A stretch of DNA of 64,000 bases from Methanocaldococcus lauensis (GTDB lineage: Archaea; AGJL01; Methanococci; Methanococcales; Methanocaldococcaceae), in contig LR792634.1 in assembly GCA_902827205.1 (NCBI GenBank), positions 558,001 to 622,000 of the forward strand, written 5' to 3'. Numbering within the stretch: the first letter of the stretch is position 1; each line of letters starts with the position of its first letter. Shown in pieces: positions 19,481-28,266 of this stretch. Both the position numbers and the translations under genes were made by a program. The notes below the pieces were generated by a model. That model was given only the letters and a program-made list of their open reading frames with translations. It did not search any database and had not been told where the DNA came from.

Positions 19481-20194
19481 TTAAACTTTAAAAAGTGTGA
19501 TGAGAGTTACAAAGATATATCCTAACAGTATATATAAGAAAGATTTTTCTTTTTTATGCTCATAAATATGAGGAGCTATTGTAAGAAATGTTCCTAAAAA
19601 TACTCCTCCAGAAACTGCCAATAGTGATTTTAAAGATATTTGAGAAAGATTATTTAATAATATTAAACCAACAATAGTTCCTATAACTGTTCCTAAGGAT
19701 ACAATAACTCCTGTAATTAATGGATTTTTATAAACAGCTTTTAATGGGGACATTAATACAAAACCTGCTGGTAATTTATGCATTAGTATAGCAAGATATA
19801 GAGGAAGTCCGATATTACTAATGTAAGATATTGAAATTATTACTCCATCTATAAAAGTATGTATGAAGAAAGATGTAGGATATAGAAATTTAATTTTAAA
19901 TTCATCTATTTCATTACATTCTAAGCAGTATTTTTTTGATAAGGGGCAGTATGAAAGATATTTTTCAATAATATAAACTAAACCCATTCCCAACACTACA
20001 AATATTTCAAATCCTTTAAAAACTGCCTTTGGAATTAATATTAATGTTGCAACTCCCAAAATAAATCCAAAAGATATTGCCTCTATTTCATATTTATATT
20101 TTAGTGAAACAGAATAGTATGCTAAAATCTCACCAAGGCACATAATAATAAAACTCAAAACTGCAACAATTATAGGTATTTCAATGTTACTCAT
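19481..20194 (-). CDS. ZIP family metal transporter
   Basis: A 237-residue membrane protein with about eight predicted helices. The metal-site helices of ZIP carriers are visible: FFIHTFIDGVIIS at about 110-122 and LAILMHKLPAGFVL at about 134-147, and the C-terminal HIYEH element near 208. A Cys-rich loop (CPLSKKYCLECNE, about 85-97) lies between helices 3 and 4 and may bind zinc. It should import Zn2+ or another divalent metal into the cytoplasm. The gene is divergent from mtd with a 130-base AT-rich promoter region between them. Start ATG follows gggattatt. Confidence 0.88.
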   Translation of the reverse strand: MSNIEIPIIVAVLSFIIMCLGEILAYYSVSLKYKYEIEAISFGFILGVATLILIPKAVFKGFEIFVVLGMGLVYIIEKYLSYCPLSKKYCLECNEIDEFKIKFLYPTSFFIHTFIDGVIISISYISNIGLPLYLAILMHKLPAGFVLMSPLKAVYKNPLITGVIVSLGTVIGTIVGLILLNNLSQISLKSLLAVSGGVFLGTFLTIAPHIYEHKKEKSFLYILLGYIFVTLITLFKV

Positions 20195-20323
20195 AATAAT
20201 CCCATATTTATTAAAATTTTTAATAATGTCTATTAATAATAGTAATATATATTATTTTTAATAAGAAAGGCTACATAGAAAATATATAGAGAATAGAAAA
20301 TATAAAAATTAATGGGTGAAACT

Positions 20324-21157
20324 TTGGTAGTAAAAATAGGAGTAATAAAATGTGGGAATTTAGGTATAAGTCCAATGATTGACTTAGCGTTAGATGAAAG
20401 AGCTGATAGGAAAGATATAGCCGTTAGAGTGTTAGGTAGTGGGGCTAAGATGGATCCTGAATCAGTTGAAGAAGTTACAAATAAGATGGTTAATGAAATT
20501 AAGCCAGACATTATTATATATGTAGGTCCAAATCCAGGGGCTCCTGGACCAAAGAAAGCAAGAGAAATATTAAGTAAGAGTGGAATTCCATCAGTAATAG
20601 TTGGAGATGCTCCTGGATTGAAAGTTAAGGATGAGATGGAACAGCAAGGATTGGGTTACATAATAATAAAATGCGATGCGATGATTGGAGCTAGAAGAGA
20701 GTTTTTAGACCCTGTAGAAGTAGCGATGTTTAATTCAGACATTTTAAGAATCATTGGAGGTACTGGAGCTTTAAGGATTGTCCAAAATGCAATTGATGAA
20801 ATGATTACTGCAATAAAAGAAGGAAGACATGTAGAATTACCAAGAATAGTTATTAATGAAGAGAAAGCAGTTGAAGCAATGGAATTTACTAATCCTTACG
20901 CGAAGGCAAAGGCAATGGCAGCCTTCGTTATCGCTGAAAAAGTAGCTGATGTAGATGTTAAAGGATGCTTTATGATAAAAGATGCAGAGAGATATATTCC
21001 TATCGTAGCATCTGCCCATGAAATGTTGAGGTATGCGGCTAAGTTAGTTGATGAGGCAAGAGAGTTAGAAAAAGCTATGGATGCAGTTAGTAGAAAACCA
21101 CACGCATCAGATGGAAGAATATTAAGCAAGAAAAAATTAATGGAGAAACCTCAATAA
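20324..21157 (+). CDS. mtd: F420-dependent methylenetetrahydromethanopterin dehydrogenase
   Basis: Reduces methenyl-H4MPT to methylene-H4MPT with F420H2, a central step of methanogenesis from CO2. The sequence VKIGVIKCGNLGISPMIDLALDERADR and RVLGSGAKM are characteristic; later blocks include GPNPGAPGPKKAREIL and DAPGLKVKDEM. The ATG at 20312 overlaps the ribosome binding site gggtga, so the start is more likely TTG at 20324, giving 277 residues, the usual family length. It stands alone on the plus strand and its stop overlaps that of srp19 by 7 bases. Confidence 0.95.
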   Translation: MVVKIGVIKCGNLGISPMIDLALDERADRKDIAVRVLGSGAKMDPESVEEVTNKMVNEIKPDIIIYVGPNPGAPGPKKAREILSKSGIPSVIVGDAPGLKVKDEMEQQGLGYIIIKCDAMIGARREFLDPVEVAMFNSDILRIIGGTGALRIVQNAIDEMITAIKEGRHVELPRIVINEEKAVEAMEFTNPYAKAKAMAAFVIAEKVADVDVKGCFMIKDAERYIPIVASAHEMLRYAAKLVDEARELEKAMDAVSRKPHASDGRILSKKKLMEKPQ

Positions 21158-21417
21158 TCCTTATTTTTTATTATTTTGCAAATTTCTTTTAATAACTTTA
21201 ATTTATTTCCTTTGTAATCAACTTCTACACATCCACAAATCTCCCAATGTTGTCTTGGATATCTCTTCTCTCTATAAATTTTAGGCTCTAAACCAAGTTT
21301 TTTTAAAGATCTTTCAATATCTCTTAAACAAGGATTCTCTATCGCTAAATTTTTTGGAACTCTTCTTCCTTCTCTTCTACTTTTGTTTTTATCAATATAT
21401 GATGGCCAAATAATCAC
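21151..21417 (-). CDS. srp19: signal recognition particle 19 kDa protein
   Basis: An 88-residue SRP19 that binds the tips of SRP RNA helices 6 and 8 and prepares the site for SRP54. Family blocks are IIWPSYIDKNKSRREGRRVP at the start and RYPRQHWEICGCVEVDYKG at about 55-73. The open frame runs 30 codons further upstream into corA, but the gaggtgat binding site followed by GTG at 21417 gives the standard family length and removes the overlap. Probably last gene of the leftward operon that begins with ksgA. Confidence 0.95.
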   Translation of the reverse strand: MIIWPSYIDKNKSRREGRRVPKNLAIENPCLRDIERSLKKLGLEPKIYREKRYPRQHWEICGCVEVDYKGNKLKLLKEICKIIKNKDY

Positions 21418-21431
21418 AAAATCACCTCTTA

Positions 21432-22385
21432 CTAAATCCATCCTGACCTTTTGAATATATACACAAATATTATAATAATAATAATCATTAAAGATAATAT
21501 AATCCAAAAACCATCTGGATTATTTGCTAATGGTAAATAGGAAAAGTTCATTCCATATATTCCTGTAATCCACATCGGAACAGCAAAAATTGTAGTAACC
21601 ATAGTCAGAATTTTCATAATTTGGTTCATCTTTATATTCTCCAACGATAAAGTTATGTCCATCATAGAAGTTAAAACTTCTCTATAGGTTACGGACATAT
21701 CTATTAACTGCAAAGTGTCGTAGTATAAATCTTCAAAATTTTCTCTATCTTCTTTTGTAGTTATTGGTAAATACTTTCTTTTTAATATAACTAAGACATC
21801 TCTATTAGCAATTAAAGATTTGTTAAAATAAACTAATGTTTTTCTTAAACTAAGTATATCTTCCATAACCTCTCTATCATACCCTACCAACACTTTATCC
21901 TCTAACTCTTCTAATTCTTCCTCTAAACTAATCAAAATCCTCGAAAAACTTCTCGTTATTTCATTCAGTATGTTGTATAATAAAAAACCAATACCTCTTT
22001 CAAATATAACCTTTGGCTTTCTTGTTAATATTAACTTGTGTAATCTTCCAATAGCTTTTATTTTATTTGTATGTATCGTCAATAATATATTATCTTTGAT
22101 AAAAATACCTAAAGAAGTTGTGGTAATATCCTCTTCAAATAATGGAGCTTTGTAGATAATTAAATAGTAATCTTCATTTTCCTCAACTCTGGGGATTTCT
22201 TGCTCATCTAAACCTATATATAACTCAGATACTTCTATACCTATTTTTTTAGAAAGTTTATAAATTTCTTCATCATTAGGATTGTAACAATCAATCCAAA
22301 TAAGTTTGTAATTCTCTAAATTGAGATCATCAAATTTTACTTCCACAATACTACCATCCTTTGATATTCCCATTACTGTAATCAT
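21432..22385 (-). CDS. corA: CorA family divalent cation channel
   Basis: A 317-residue CorA protein. The cytoplasmic domain fills residues 1-255 with the long stalk helix (about 160-255), followed by two membrane helices. The signature GIYGMNFSYLP lies at the end of the first helix near 275-285, and the C-terminus is basic (FKRSGWI). CorA channels carry Mg2+, and some homologues Co2+ or Ni2+, into the cell. Its ATG overlaps the stop of the DUF373 gene by 4 bases (translational coupling). Confidence 0.93.
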   Translation of the reverse strand: MITVMGISKDGSIVEVKFDDLNLENYKLIWIDCYNPNDEEIYKLSKKIGIEVSELYIGLDEQEIPRVEENEDYYLIIYKAPLFEEDITTTSLGIFIKDNILLTIHTNKIKAIGRLHKLILTRKPKVIFERGIGFLLYNILNEITRSFSRILISLEEELEELEDKVLVGYDREVMEDILSLRKTLVYFNKSLIANRDVLVILKRKYLPITTKEDRENFEDLYYDTLQLIDMSVTYREVLTSMMDITLSLENIKMNQIMKILTMVTTIFAVPMWITGIYGMNFSYLPLANNPDGFWIILSLMIIIIIIFVYIFKRSGWI

Positions 22386-23461
22386 AATTTTGCCCTATTT
22401 TTATTGTTTGATTTGGTGAATAAGATAACAGAAAGGATAATTATAATTGATATATAAACTATTATTTCAAGAACGAATGTAATAAATTCAATATTACCTA
22501 ACAGATAGTTACCACCACTTATAATTAATTCTCTTGCAATAAATATGCATATTAAATAGAAGAAATACTTCTTAAAAATCTCTAAAATTTCATTATCAGA
22601 GTGTATAACACTGTCTATAAATTTTCCAACCATTAAAACTATTAGTGATAATGTTAAAAAATTCACAAAATGTAGGAAAAATTTTCCAATGAGTAGGTTA
22701 AGTTCTTTTATTTGATGAATTAAACTTATAGAGTAGGTAAGTCCTATAATTAGTATAAACAAGGAAATAGTTGCAGAGATTGGAAATATTCTCCCTATTG
22801 AAAACTCTTCTTTCTTTTTAATTTTTTCATAAAGTAACTTTCTAACTCCTAAACCTTCTGATAGTATGTAAAGTCCTAATATTCCTACAACAATTCTCCA
22901 ACCAATGTCTGCAAATATTGCATAAAGCAACAATGAAAATCCAACAAACGATAAAATTAGTGGAATGTATTCTTCCATTGTCTTTTTTATAAATTCTTGA
23001 ATTAAATAGTATGTAGATTCTAAGGTTTCACTCTGTTTAACAATAATCCTCTTTTTCCAAACAAAAACATCTTTTGATTCTAAATATTTTAAAATTAACT
23101 CATCTTCCTTACCATCAGAAACCAAGTAAATAAAATCTGGATTATACAAATAAAGAATAAAATCAATCTGTTCCTTTAATCTTAAAGCACATTCTTCTGA
23201 CTCAACATTCACATCTCCTGATATCGTAACTATTTCAACATTTTTTCCAGAACTTTTTAATTCATCATAAATTTTAACACCCCCCAAAATTGCATTAACA
23301 TCACTATCTCCGGGGTCTGCTAAACCTAATTTTATCAATGCCTTTATATTTTCTTCTCTTCCCAATATAGGAGTATTTAATCCTGCCTTTCTTCCAATGT
23401 CATCATCAATATCAACAACAAGAACAAGATAATTTTTTATAGAGTTTTTTCTTTTTGTCAT
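22382..23461 (-). CDS. DUF373 family membrane protein
   Basis: A 359-residue archaeal protein of DUF373, function unknown. The first 150 residues are soluble with a conserved acidic start (LVLVVDIDDDIGRKAGLNTP) and ADPGDSDVNAILGG near 52-65, which look like a nucleotide- or phosphate-handling Rossmann-type domain. Residues 165-350 hold about six or seven membrane helices. It sits between an auxin-efflux-type carrier and corA in a leftward operon, so a part in membrane transport or its control is possible, but that is context only. Confidence 0.8.
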   Translation of the reverse strand: MTKRKNSIKNYLVLVVDIDDDIGRKAGLNTPILGREENIKALIKLGLADPGDSDVNAILGGVKIYDELKSSGKNVEIVTISGDVNVESEECALRLKEQIDFILYLYNPDFIYLVSDGKEDELILKYLESKDVFVWKKRIIVKQSETLESTYYLIQEFIKKTMEEYIPLILSFVGFSLLLYAIFADIGWRIVVGILGLYILSEGLGVRKLLYEKIKKKEEFSIGRIFPISATISLFILIIGLTYSISLIHQIKELNLLIGKFFLHFVNFLTLSLIVLMVGKFIDSVIHSDNEILEIFKKYFFYLICIFIARELIISGGNYLLGNIEFITFVLEIIVYISIIIILSVILFTKSNNKNRAKL

Positions 23462-23516
23462 TTTAATCCCCTACATAATAAATATAAATTAAATATAGAA
23501 CATTGAACAAAAAATA

Positions 23517-24431
23517 TTAACAGAGAATCCAACTCCAAAGACCTATAACCAATAAAGATAAAGTTGTAGTTATAAATATAGAGGAGGCAATTAATTTAAC
23601 ATCTAATTCATACAATGTTCCTAAGACAAGGGACATCATTGCAGAGGGCATAGAGCTCTCAACTAATAAAACATTTCTATCTAATCCCTTTATATTGATT
23701 ATCTCAGATAGTGTAAAAGATAATGTTGGAGAAATAATAAATCTAAATAAAGATGCTATTAATCCCCAAAAGATTCCAAACTTTAAGGATTTTGGAGATA
23801 AAGATAAACCTAAGGACATCATAATTAAGGGAACAGTTGCAGAAGACAGATAATTTAAAGATTTTAATAGAAAGTTAGGCAAATAGTTTAAATTAAAATT
23901 AAAAATTATTAATATTATGGAGAGAATTCCAGTCAAAAGGGGAGGGAACTTTATCATCTCTTTTAAAACACTTTTATTTTTACTCTTTCCAAATCTTATT
24001 CCTACATAAGTGCCTAAAAGCATAGTAGCAAAAACACTCCCCAAGTCGCAAAATATTGCCCTCGCCAACCCAATCTCTCCAAACATTCCTAAGATAACAG
24101 GATAACCTAAGAAACCTGTATTTCCAAGCATTGAAACTAATATTAATCCACCAAGTTTTTTATCATCCAATTTAAATATATACTTTCCTAATAGATAAGA
24201 TAGTAATCCAACTAACATAAAGGAAATAAAAATAATTATTGGTAGTTTTAAAAAATTTAATATTTGATTAGAGGAGACATTTTTTATTATAGTTAAAAAT
24301 ATTGTTGATGGCATTGCAAAATAGATAACAATACTATTCAAAATTTTTGCATGTTCTTCATTTAATATATTTAAAACTTTTGAGATATAGCCAACCATAA
24401 TTAAAGTTAATATAATTAGAACTACATCCAT
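23517..24431 (-). CDS. AEC (auxin efflux carrier) family transporter
   Basis: A 304-residue carrier with ten predicted membrane helices in two similar halves. Family features are a glycine/proline-rich crossover in each half (GNTGFLGYPVILGMFG at about 107-122; LVESSMPSAMMSLVLGT near 255-271). Prokaryotic members export small organic acids such as malate or malonate; the substrate here is unknown. Start ATG follows gtgatact. It lies 35 bases after coaD on the same strand and is likely co-transcribed with it. Confidence 0.85.
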   Translation of the reverse strand: MDVVLIILTLIMVGYISKVLNILNEEHAKILNSIVIYFAMPSTIFLTIIKNVSSNQILNFLKLPIIIFISFMLVGLLSYLLGKYIFKLDDKKLGGLILVSMLGNTGFLGYPVILGMFGEIGLARAIFCDLGSVFATMLLGTYVGIRFGKSKNKSVLKEMIKFPPLLTGILSIILIIFNFNLNYLPNFLLKSLNYLSSATVPLIMMSLGLSLSPKSLKFGIFWGLIASLFRFIISPTLSFTLSEIINIKGLDRNVLLVESSMPSAMMSLVLGTLYELDVKLIASSIFITTTLSLLVIGLWSWILC

Positions 24432-24466
24432 AGTATCACATTTTTAAATAAAAATTTAACAAAAGA

Positions 24467-24910
24467 TTATTTTATTAATCTTCCCTTTTCATCTATTTCT
24501 CCTTTTCTGATCCTTGTTGTAGATATTGGTTTTCCATTTTCAGCAGTAATTTGTTTAAAAACAATTATTTTTAATGGCTTTAAACCTCTAAGTTTTCTAA
24601 TTTCATTTATTTTTTCAGCGTTTTTTAAAGTTTCTTTAGTTACTACAATAATGTCATAATCTTCTGTAATTGCATCGCCATAAGGGTCATTTATAATTTT
24701 AATTTCGTAATCTGCATTTATACTATCTAAAAATTTTTTTAAATTTTCAATTCTTGTTTTTAAATCATTTATTTCATGTGTTTTATATTTTTTTGCAAAA
24801 TTATCACTTGTTATTCCAACGGTTAATTTACCCAACGAAGAGGCAAACTTTAACAGTTCCTTATGCCCCTTATGTAATATATCAAATGTTCCTCCTACAA
24901 CTACTTTCAT
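24467..24910 (-). CDS. coaD: archaeal phosphopantetheine adenylyltransferase
   Basis: A 147-residue nucleotidyltransferase that joins 4'-phosphopantetheine and ATP to dephospho-coenzyme A. The nucleotidyltransferase signature [14 protein letters not shown] is at residues 7-20 (the H-x-G-H motif) and the ISTTR motif near 131 is the second ATP-binding element. The archaeal enzyme is closer to the eukaryotic than to the bacterial CoaD. The start follows the ksgA stop by 5 bases, which indicates one operon. Confidence 0.93.
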   Translation of the reverse strand: MKVVVGGTFDILHKGHKELLKFASSLGKLTVGITSDNFAKKYKTHEINDLKTRIENLKKFLDSINADYEIKIINDPYGDAITEDYDIIVVTKETLKNAEKINEIRKLRGLKPLKIIVFKQITAENGKPISTTRIRKGEIDEKGRLIK

Positions 24911-24915
24911 ACTAT

Positions 24916-25737
24916 CTAACCTTTGGACAAAAATCTATAGAATTTATTTGAAAGATTAACAATTTCATCAACAGAAAGTTTAAATACCTTTTTATTTATT
25001 ATATCTTTTACATCTAAATTATTTTTCACGAATTCATCTAAAATTTTTTTCATCTCCTCTTTACTATAATTTAATTCCTTAGAGGAGTCAATTAAAGATT
25101 TCCTAACTGATTTATTTCTATGTTGAAATATTGCTCTCAAAAAATTATCAAAAAATTCTTCATTTTCTATTTTTTTCTTCTTCTCAATGTTTGGAGTTAT
25201 TTTAACTAAGGCAGAATAAACCTTTGGTTTTGGATTAAATGCAGTTGGAGGAACTTTACACAATATTTCTGGGTCAGATCTTGCTTTTACAGCCACAGTT
25301 AATCTACCATAATCTTTTGTTCCTTCTTTTGCCACCATTCGCTTTGCAAATTCATATTGATACATCAAAACTGCCAAATCAAAACCTCTCTTTAACAGTT
25401 TAAAAGTTATTGGAGATGAGATTTGATAAGGAAGATTGGCAACTACCTTATTAAAATCCAATTTATTTAAATCAAATTTTACAGCATCTCCCCAGATAAT
25501 TTCAACATTGTTATAATTTTCCATTAATTTTTTAGCATAAGGTTCTAAATTTTTGTCAATTTCAATAACATAAACTTTTTTAGCATTTTTAGATAGTTCT
25601 TCAGTTAAAATTCCTTTTCCTAAACCAATCTCTAAAACAATATCATTTTTCGTTAACTTTGCAGATTCTATTGCCTTATTTACAAAGTTTTTATCTATTA
25701 AAAAACACTGTCCTAATTTTTTCTTTGGTTTGAACAT
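24916..25737 (-). CDS. ksgA: 16S rRNA dimethyladenosine transferase (KsgA/Dim1)
   Basis: A 273-residue SAM-dependent enzyme that dimethylates two adjacent adenosines in the terminal loop of 16S rRNA helix 45 and checks 30S maturation. It starts [15 protein letters not shown], with SAM loop [14 protein letters not shown] at about 36-49 and the catalytic NLPYQIS at about 101-107. The longest frame adds three codons from a GTG, but the ATG at 25737 gives the family N-terminus. First gene of a leftward run to srp19. The decayed tnpB right end begins about 50 bases upstream and may have displaced its original promoter. Confidence 0.95.
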   Translation of the reverse strand: MFKPKKKLGQCFLIDKNFVNKAIESAKLTKNDIVLEIGLGKGILTEELSKNAKKVYVIEIDKNLEPYAKKLMENYNNVEIIWGDAVKFDLNKLDFNKVVANLPYQISSPITFKLLKRGFDLAVLMYQYEFAKRMVAKEGTKDYGRLTVAVKARSDPEILCKVPPTAFNPKPKVYSALVKITPNIEKKKKIENEEFFDNFLRAIFQHRNKSVRKSLIDSSKELNYSKEEMKKILDEFVKNNLDVKDIINKKVFKLSVDEIVNLSNKFYRFLSKG

Positions 25738-25779
25738 TGTTTCCACTCTATTTTATAACAACTCTTCACATAAAGCGGA

Positions 25780-25905
25780 GGATTTAGGAGAGGGAGCCTA
25801 AGCTCACCTCTATGGGTTGCCAAGCCCACTATCCTTACCGTAGCGAAGCGAGGGCTACGAAATCCGTAAGGATTTCGTTTAATCCCCATTCGGGATTTGG
25901 GAGTA
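25780..25905 (-). other. GC-rich hairpin array: right end and possible omega-RNA region of the decayed tnpB element
   Basis: This stretch is far richer in G and C than its surroundings and carries at least three stem-loops: AGAGGGAGC with GCTC-A-CCTCT at 25789-25811, GTAGC/GCTAC at 25840-25858, and a perfect 8-bp stem CGAAATCC/GGATTTCG with a GTAA loop at 25858-25877. It overlaps the 3' end of the tnpB relic and runs beyond its stop. In intact IS200/IS605 elements this is where the TnpB guide (omega) RNA scaffold and the right-end hairpin lie. That identity is inferred from position and structure. Confidence 0.55.
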
Positions 25906-26343
25906 CCTTAAACAAAATATTCCTCGCACCATTAATATCTGCATTAATAACCATTTTACATTCAGAACAAACATATAAACCTCTGTATTTCCTATTCGAT
26001 TTCTTTATTACTCCACAAACACTGCATTTTTTAGATGTATAACTTTCATCTATCAACTCCACTGATATTCCTTCTTCTTCAGATTTATAAGTTACTCTAT
26101 GTATTAGTTTTCCGAATGGTATTCTGTGCAGTTGTTGATTTATTCTATCCCCAATATCAATTTTAGTTAAATTTTCAGTTAAATTTCCTATAACAATCCT
26201 TTAAAACACCCTTTTCTTTCGCTAAATTTACAACTGAATATAGTCATTAACATAATTCCTTTCCTTCACGGCTAACTTTGATAATCGCTTGCAAGTCTTC
26301 AAACCTTGTTCTGCAATTTGTGATTTAGACAACAAAATTTTTC
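25835..26343 (-). pseudogene. decayed tnpB of an IS200/IS605-type element (type 2)
   Basis: The minus strand encodes the C-terminal two thirds of a TnpB nuclease in broken frames. From 26343: LLSKSQIAEQGLKTCKRLSK and KERNYVNDYIQ, then a shift, then LTKIDIGDRINQQLHRIPFG and IDESYTSKKCSVCG, and finally YVCSECKMVINADINGARNI. These are the RuvC-II glutamate (IDES), the zinc ribbon C-x2-C/C-x2-C, and the RuvC-III aspartate (ADING). At least one frameshift and one stop are present near 26190-26220, and the N-terminal part with RuvC-I is gone. No tnpA is present, so the element is dead. The remaining bases to 26384 show nothing further. Confidence 0.88.
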
Positions 26344-26384
26344 CATCTAATGAAATCTAAAAGATCTCATCTGAATTCATTAAA

Positions 26385-27008
26385 CTATCTAATTACTTTT
26401 GATAGTTGGAAGGTTATTGTTCCCTCAATAATTCCAGCGATTAAAAATAAGATTATAGCCAAAGTTAAGAGTTTTAATGACTCTTTTATGTAGTATGAAA
26501 CTTCTTTGTTAGTTCCAAATTTTATATTTGCTAATAAGTTAATTATTCCAATATTAAATAAAATTCCACTTGATGCTGAAAGTATTAAAGCGGGAATTTC
26601 AAATATTCCATGAGGAAGAATTAAATAGATAAATGCTAATATCCCGAATTTATACAATACATAGGACAATATATAGGAGTTAAAAATTATTACAAATGTT
26701 GAAAATATTCCAATAACATAATCCATTATGCACACTGACAAATTATGTTTCCATATAAATAGAATAATCTTTAAATTATCCTCTGTATTCAAAATACCAT
26801 AAGCTTCTACCTCTTTTTTAAAATTGTCAAATAATAAATTTCCTAAACCTGAAAAGTATGGGACATAATCTATAAGTAAGTATGAAACAATAAATGATAT
26901 TAAAAATATTGCAGTAACAAATAAAACTACTTTTTTATGCCTTATGGGACTTTTTAAGATTTCTTTTAAATCAGTTATTTCTTTTAGAGAATCAATTATA
27001 ACCATCAT
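26385..27008 (-). CDS. SpoIIM/DUF95 family membrane protein
   Basis: A protein of about 207 residues with five predicted membrane helices. The pattern of an amphipathic N-terminal helix, a first membrane helix, and a conserved ILPHGIFEIPALILSASSG block (about 135-155) identifies the SpoIIM/DUF95 family. In Bacillus the homologue is part of the engulfment machinery; the archaeal role is unknown. The frame opens at 27026, but gagagg lies 8 bases before the ATG pair at 27008/27005, so I prefer that start. It directly follows hmgA and is likely in its operon. Confidence 0.75.
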   Translation of the reverse strand: MMVIIDSLKEITDLKEILKSPIRHKKVVLFVTAIFLISFIVSYLLIDYVPYFSGLGNLLFDNFKKEVEAYGILNTEDNLKIILFIWKHNLSVCIMDYVIGIFSTFVIIFNSYILSYVLYKFGILAFIYLILPHGIFEIPALILSASSGILFNIGIINLLANIKFGTNKEVSYYIKESLKLLTLAIILFLIAGIIEGTITFQLSKVIR

Positions 27009-27028
27009 TAAATAAACCTCTCTCATAG

Positions 27029-28246
27029 TTATCTACCAAGTTCTTGATGTGCTTTTCCTAAATGACCTGCGGCTAAAGCTCCTAATAAAGATAATTCTCC
27101 AGCCAATACAGCCCCTCCTACAATCTCAGCAAACTTTAAAACTTTGTTATCTCCATAGCATCCAAGCATTTCTAAGCATTCTTTTTGAGTCTCAACCCTT
27201 GTCCCTCCTCCAACAGTCCCAAGTGGAACATCTGGAAGTGTAACTGAGAAGTATAAACCATCATCTTCAACCTCTGCCATAGTAATTCCTAAACTACCTT
27301 CCACTATTTGAGCTTCATCCTGTCCAGTTGCTAAGAATATGGCCCCAATAATATTTGCATAGTGTGCATTGAAACCCATTGAGTTACTTATTGCTGACCC
27401 TATATAATTTTTAAGTCTATTAACTTCTGCAATTGCCTCTGATGTAGTTTTTAAATATTTATTAACTTCTTTTTCCTTTAAATAAACCTCTGCCACGATA
27501 GATTTTCCTCTACCATTGATTAAATTCATTCCACTTGGTTTTTTATCTACACATGCGTTCCCACTAACAGCAACAGTTTTAACAAATATTCCTTCCTTTT
27601 TTAACTCATTTTCAATAAAATTGCAAGCTTTTTCAGTAGCAATTGTAACCATATTCATTCCCATAGCATCTCCTGTTTTAAATACAAATCTTGGATATAA
27701 ATTTCTTCCAACTATTAAAATTGGCTCTATCTTTATTAATTTTCCATGCCTTGTTGTTGATTCAGCAACTTCCTTTATCTTTTCAAAGTTTTCTTTAATC
27801 CAATCTCTAACTTTTATAGCATCCACAACACTCTTCGTTTTTAAACACGGAGCTCTTGTCATCTTATCGTCAATAACTCTAACCGTTGCTCCACCACACT
27901 TTGTTATTACTGAACAACCTCTATTAACTGACGCAACCAAAGCCCCTTCGGTTGTAGCAAGAGGGATATAAAATTCTCCTTTTGCATATTCACCATTTAT
28001 TTTTAGAGGACCAGCGAAACCTAAAGGGATTTGTATAGCTCCAATCATATTTTCAATATTTTTCTTTATAGCCATTTCCTCGTCTATTGAATATTTACTA
28101 ATGTGTTCAAATTTAATTCCCAAAGTTTTTTCTAAAAACTTTCTTCTGATTTCAGTTGAAATTTTTGGATTAAACATTTTATCTAACTGATAAGGTTTTA
28201 TTTCTCCTTTTATCATTTTTTTAATTATTTCATCATAATCTACCAT
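27029..28246 (-). CDS. hmgA: 3-hydroxy-3-methylglutaryl-CoA reductase, class I
   Basis: A 405-residue class I HMG-CoA reductase making mevalonate from HMG-CoA with NADPH, the committed step of isoprenoid lipid synthesis. Signatures: ENMIGAIQIPLGFAGPL near 45-61 with the ENVIG-like element, TTEGALVASVNRG near 80, GDAMGMNM near 190, TGQDEAQ near 300, and the catalytic histidine in HLGKAHQELGR at the C-terminus. It begins at ATG after ggtgatacaa, four codons inside the longest frame. It follows a HisA-like gene by 20 bases. Later enzymes of the archaeal mevalonate route are at 48126 and 56823. Confidence 0.97.
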   Translation of the reverse strand: MVDYDEIIKKMIKGEIKPYQLDKMFNPKISTEIRRKFLEKTLGIKFEHISKYSIDEEMAIKKNIENMIGAIQIPLGFAGPLKINGEYAKGEFYIPLATTEGALVASVNRGCSVITKCGGATVRVIDDKMTRAPCLKTKSVVDAIKVRDWIKENFEKIKEVAESTTRHGKLIKIEPILIVGRNLYPRFVFKTGDAMGMNMVTIATEKACNFIENELKKEGIFVKTVAVSGNACVDKKPSGMNLINGRGKSIVAEVYLKEKEVNKYLKTTSEAIAEVNRLKNYIGSAISNSMGFNAHYANIIGAIFLATGQDEAQIVEGSLGITMAEVEDDGLYFSVTLPDVPLGTVGGGTRVETQKECLEMLGCYGDNKVLKFAEIVGGAVLAGELSLLGALAAGHLGKAHQELGR

Positions 28247-28266
28247 TTGTATCACCAATTTTTTAA

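Noticed and set aside
20312-20323. ATG at 20312 as mtd start
   Set aside because: It overlaps the ribosome binding site; TTG at 20324 is at the right distance and gives the family length.
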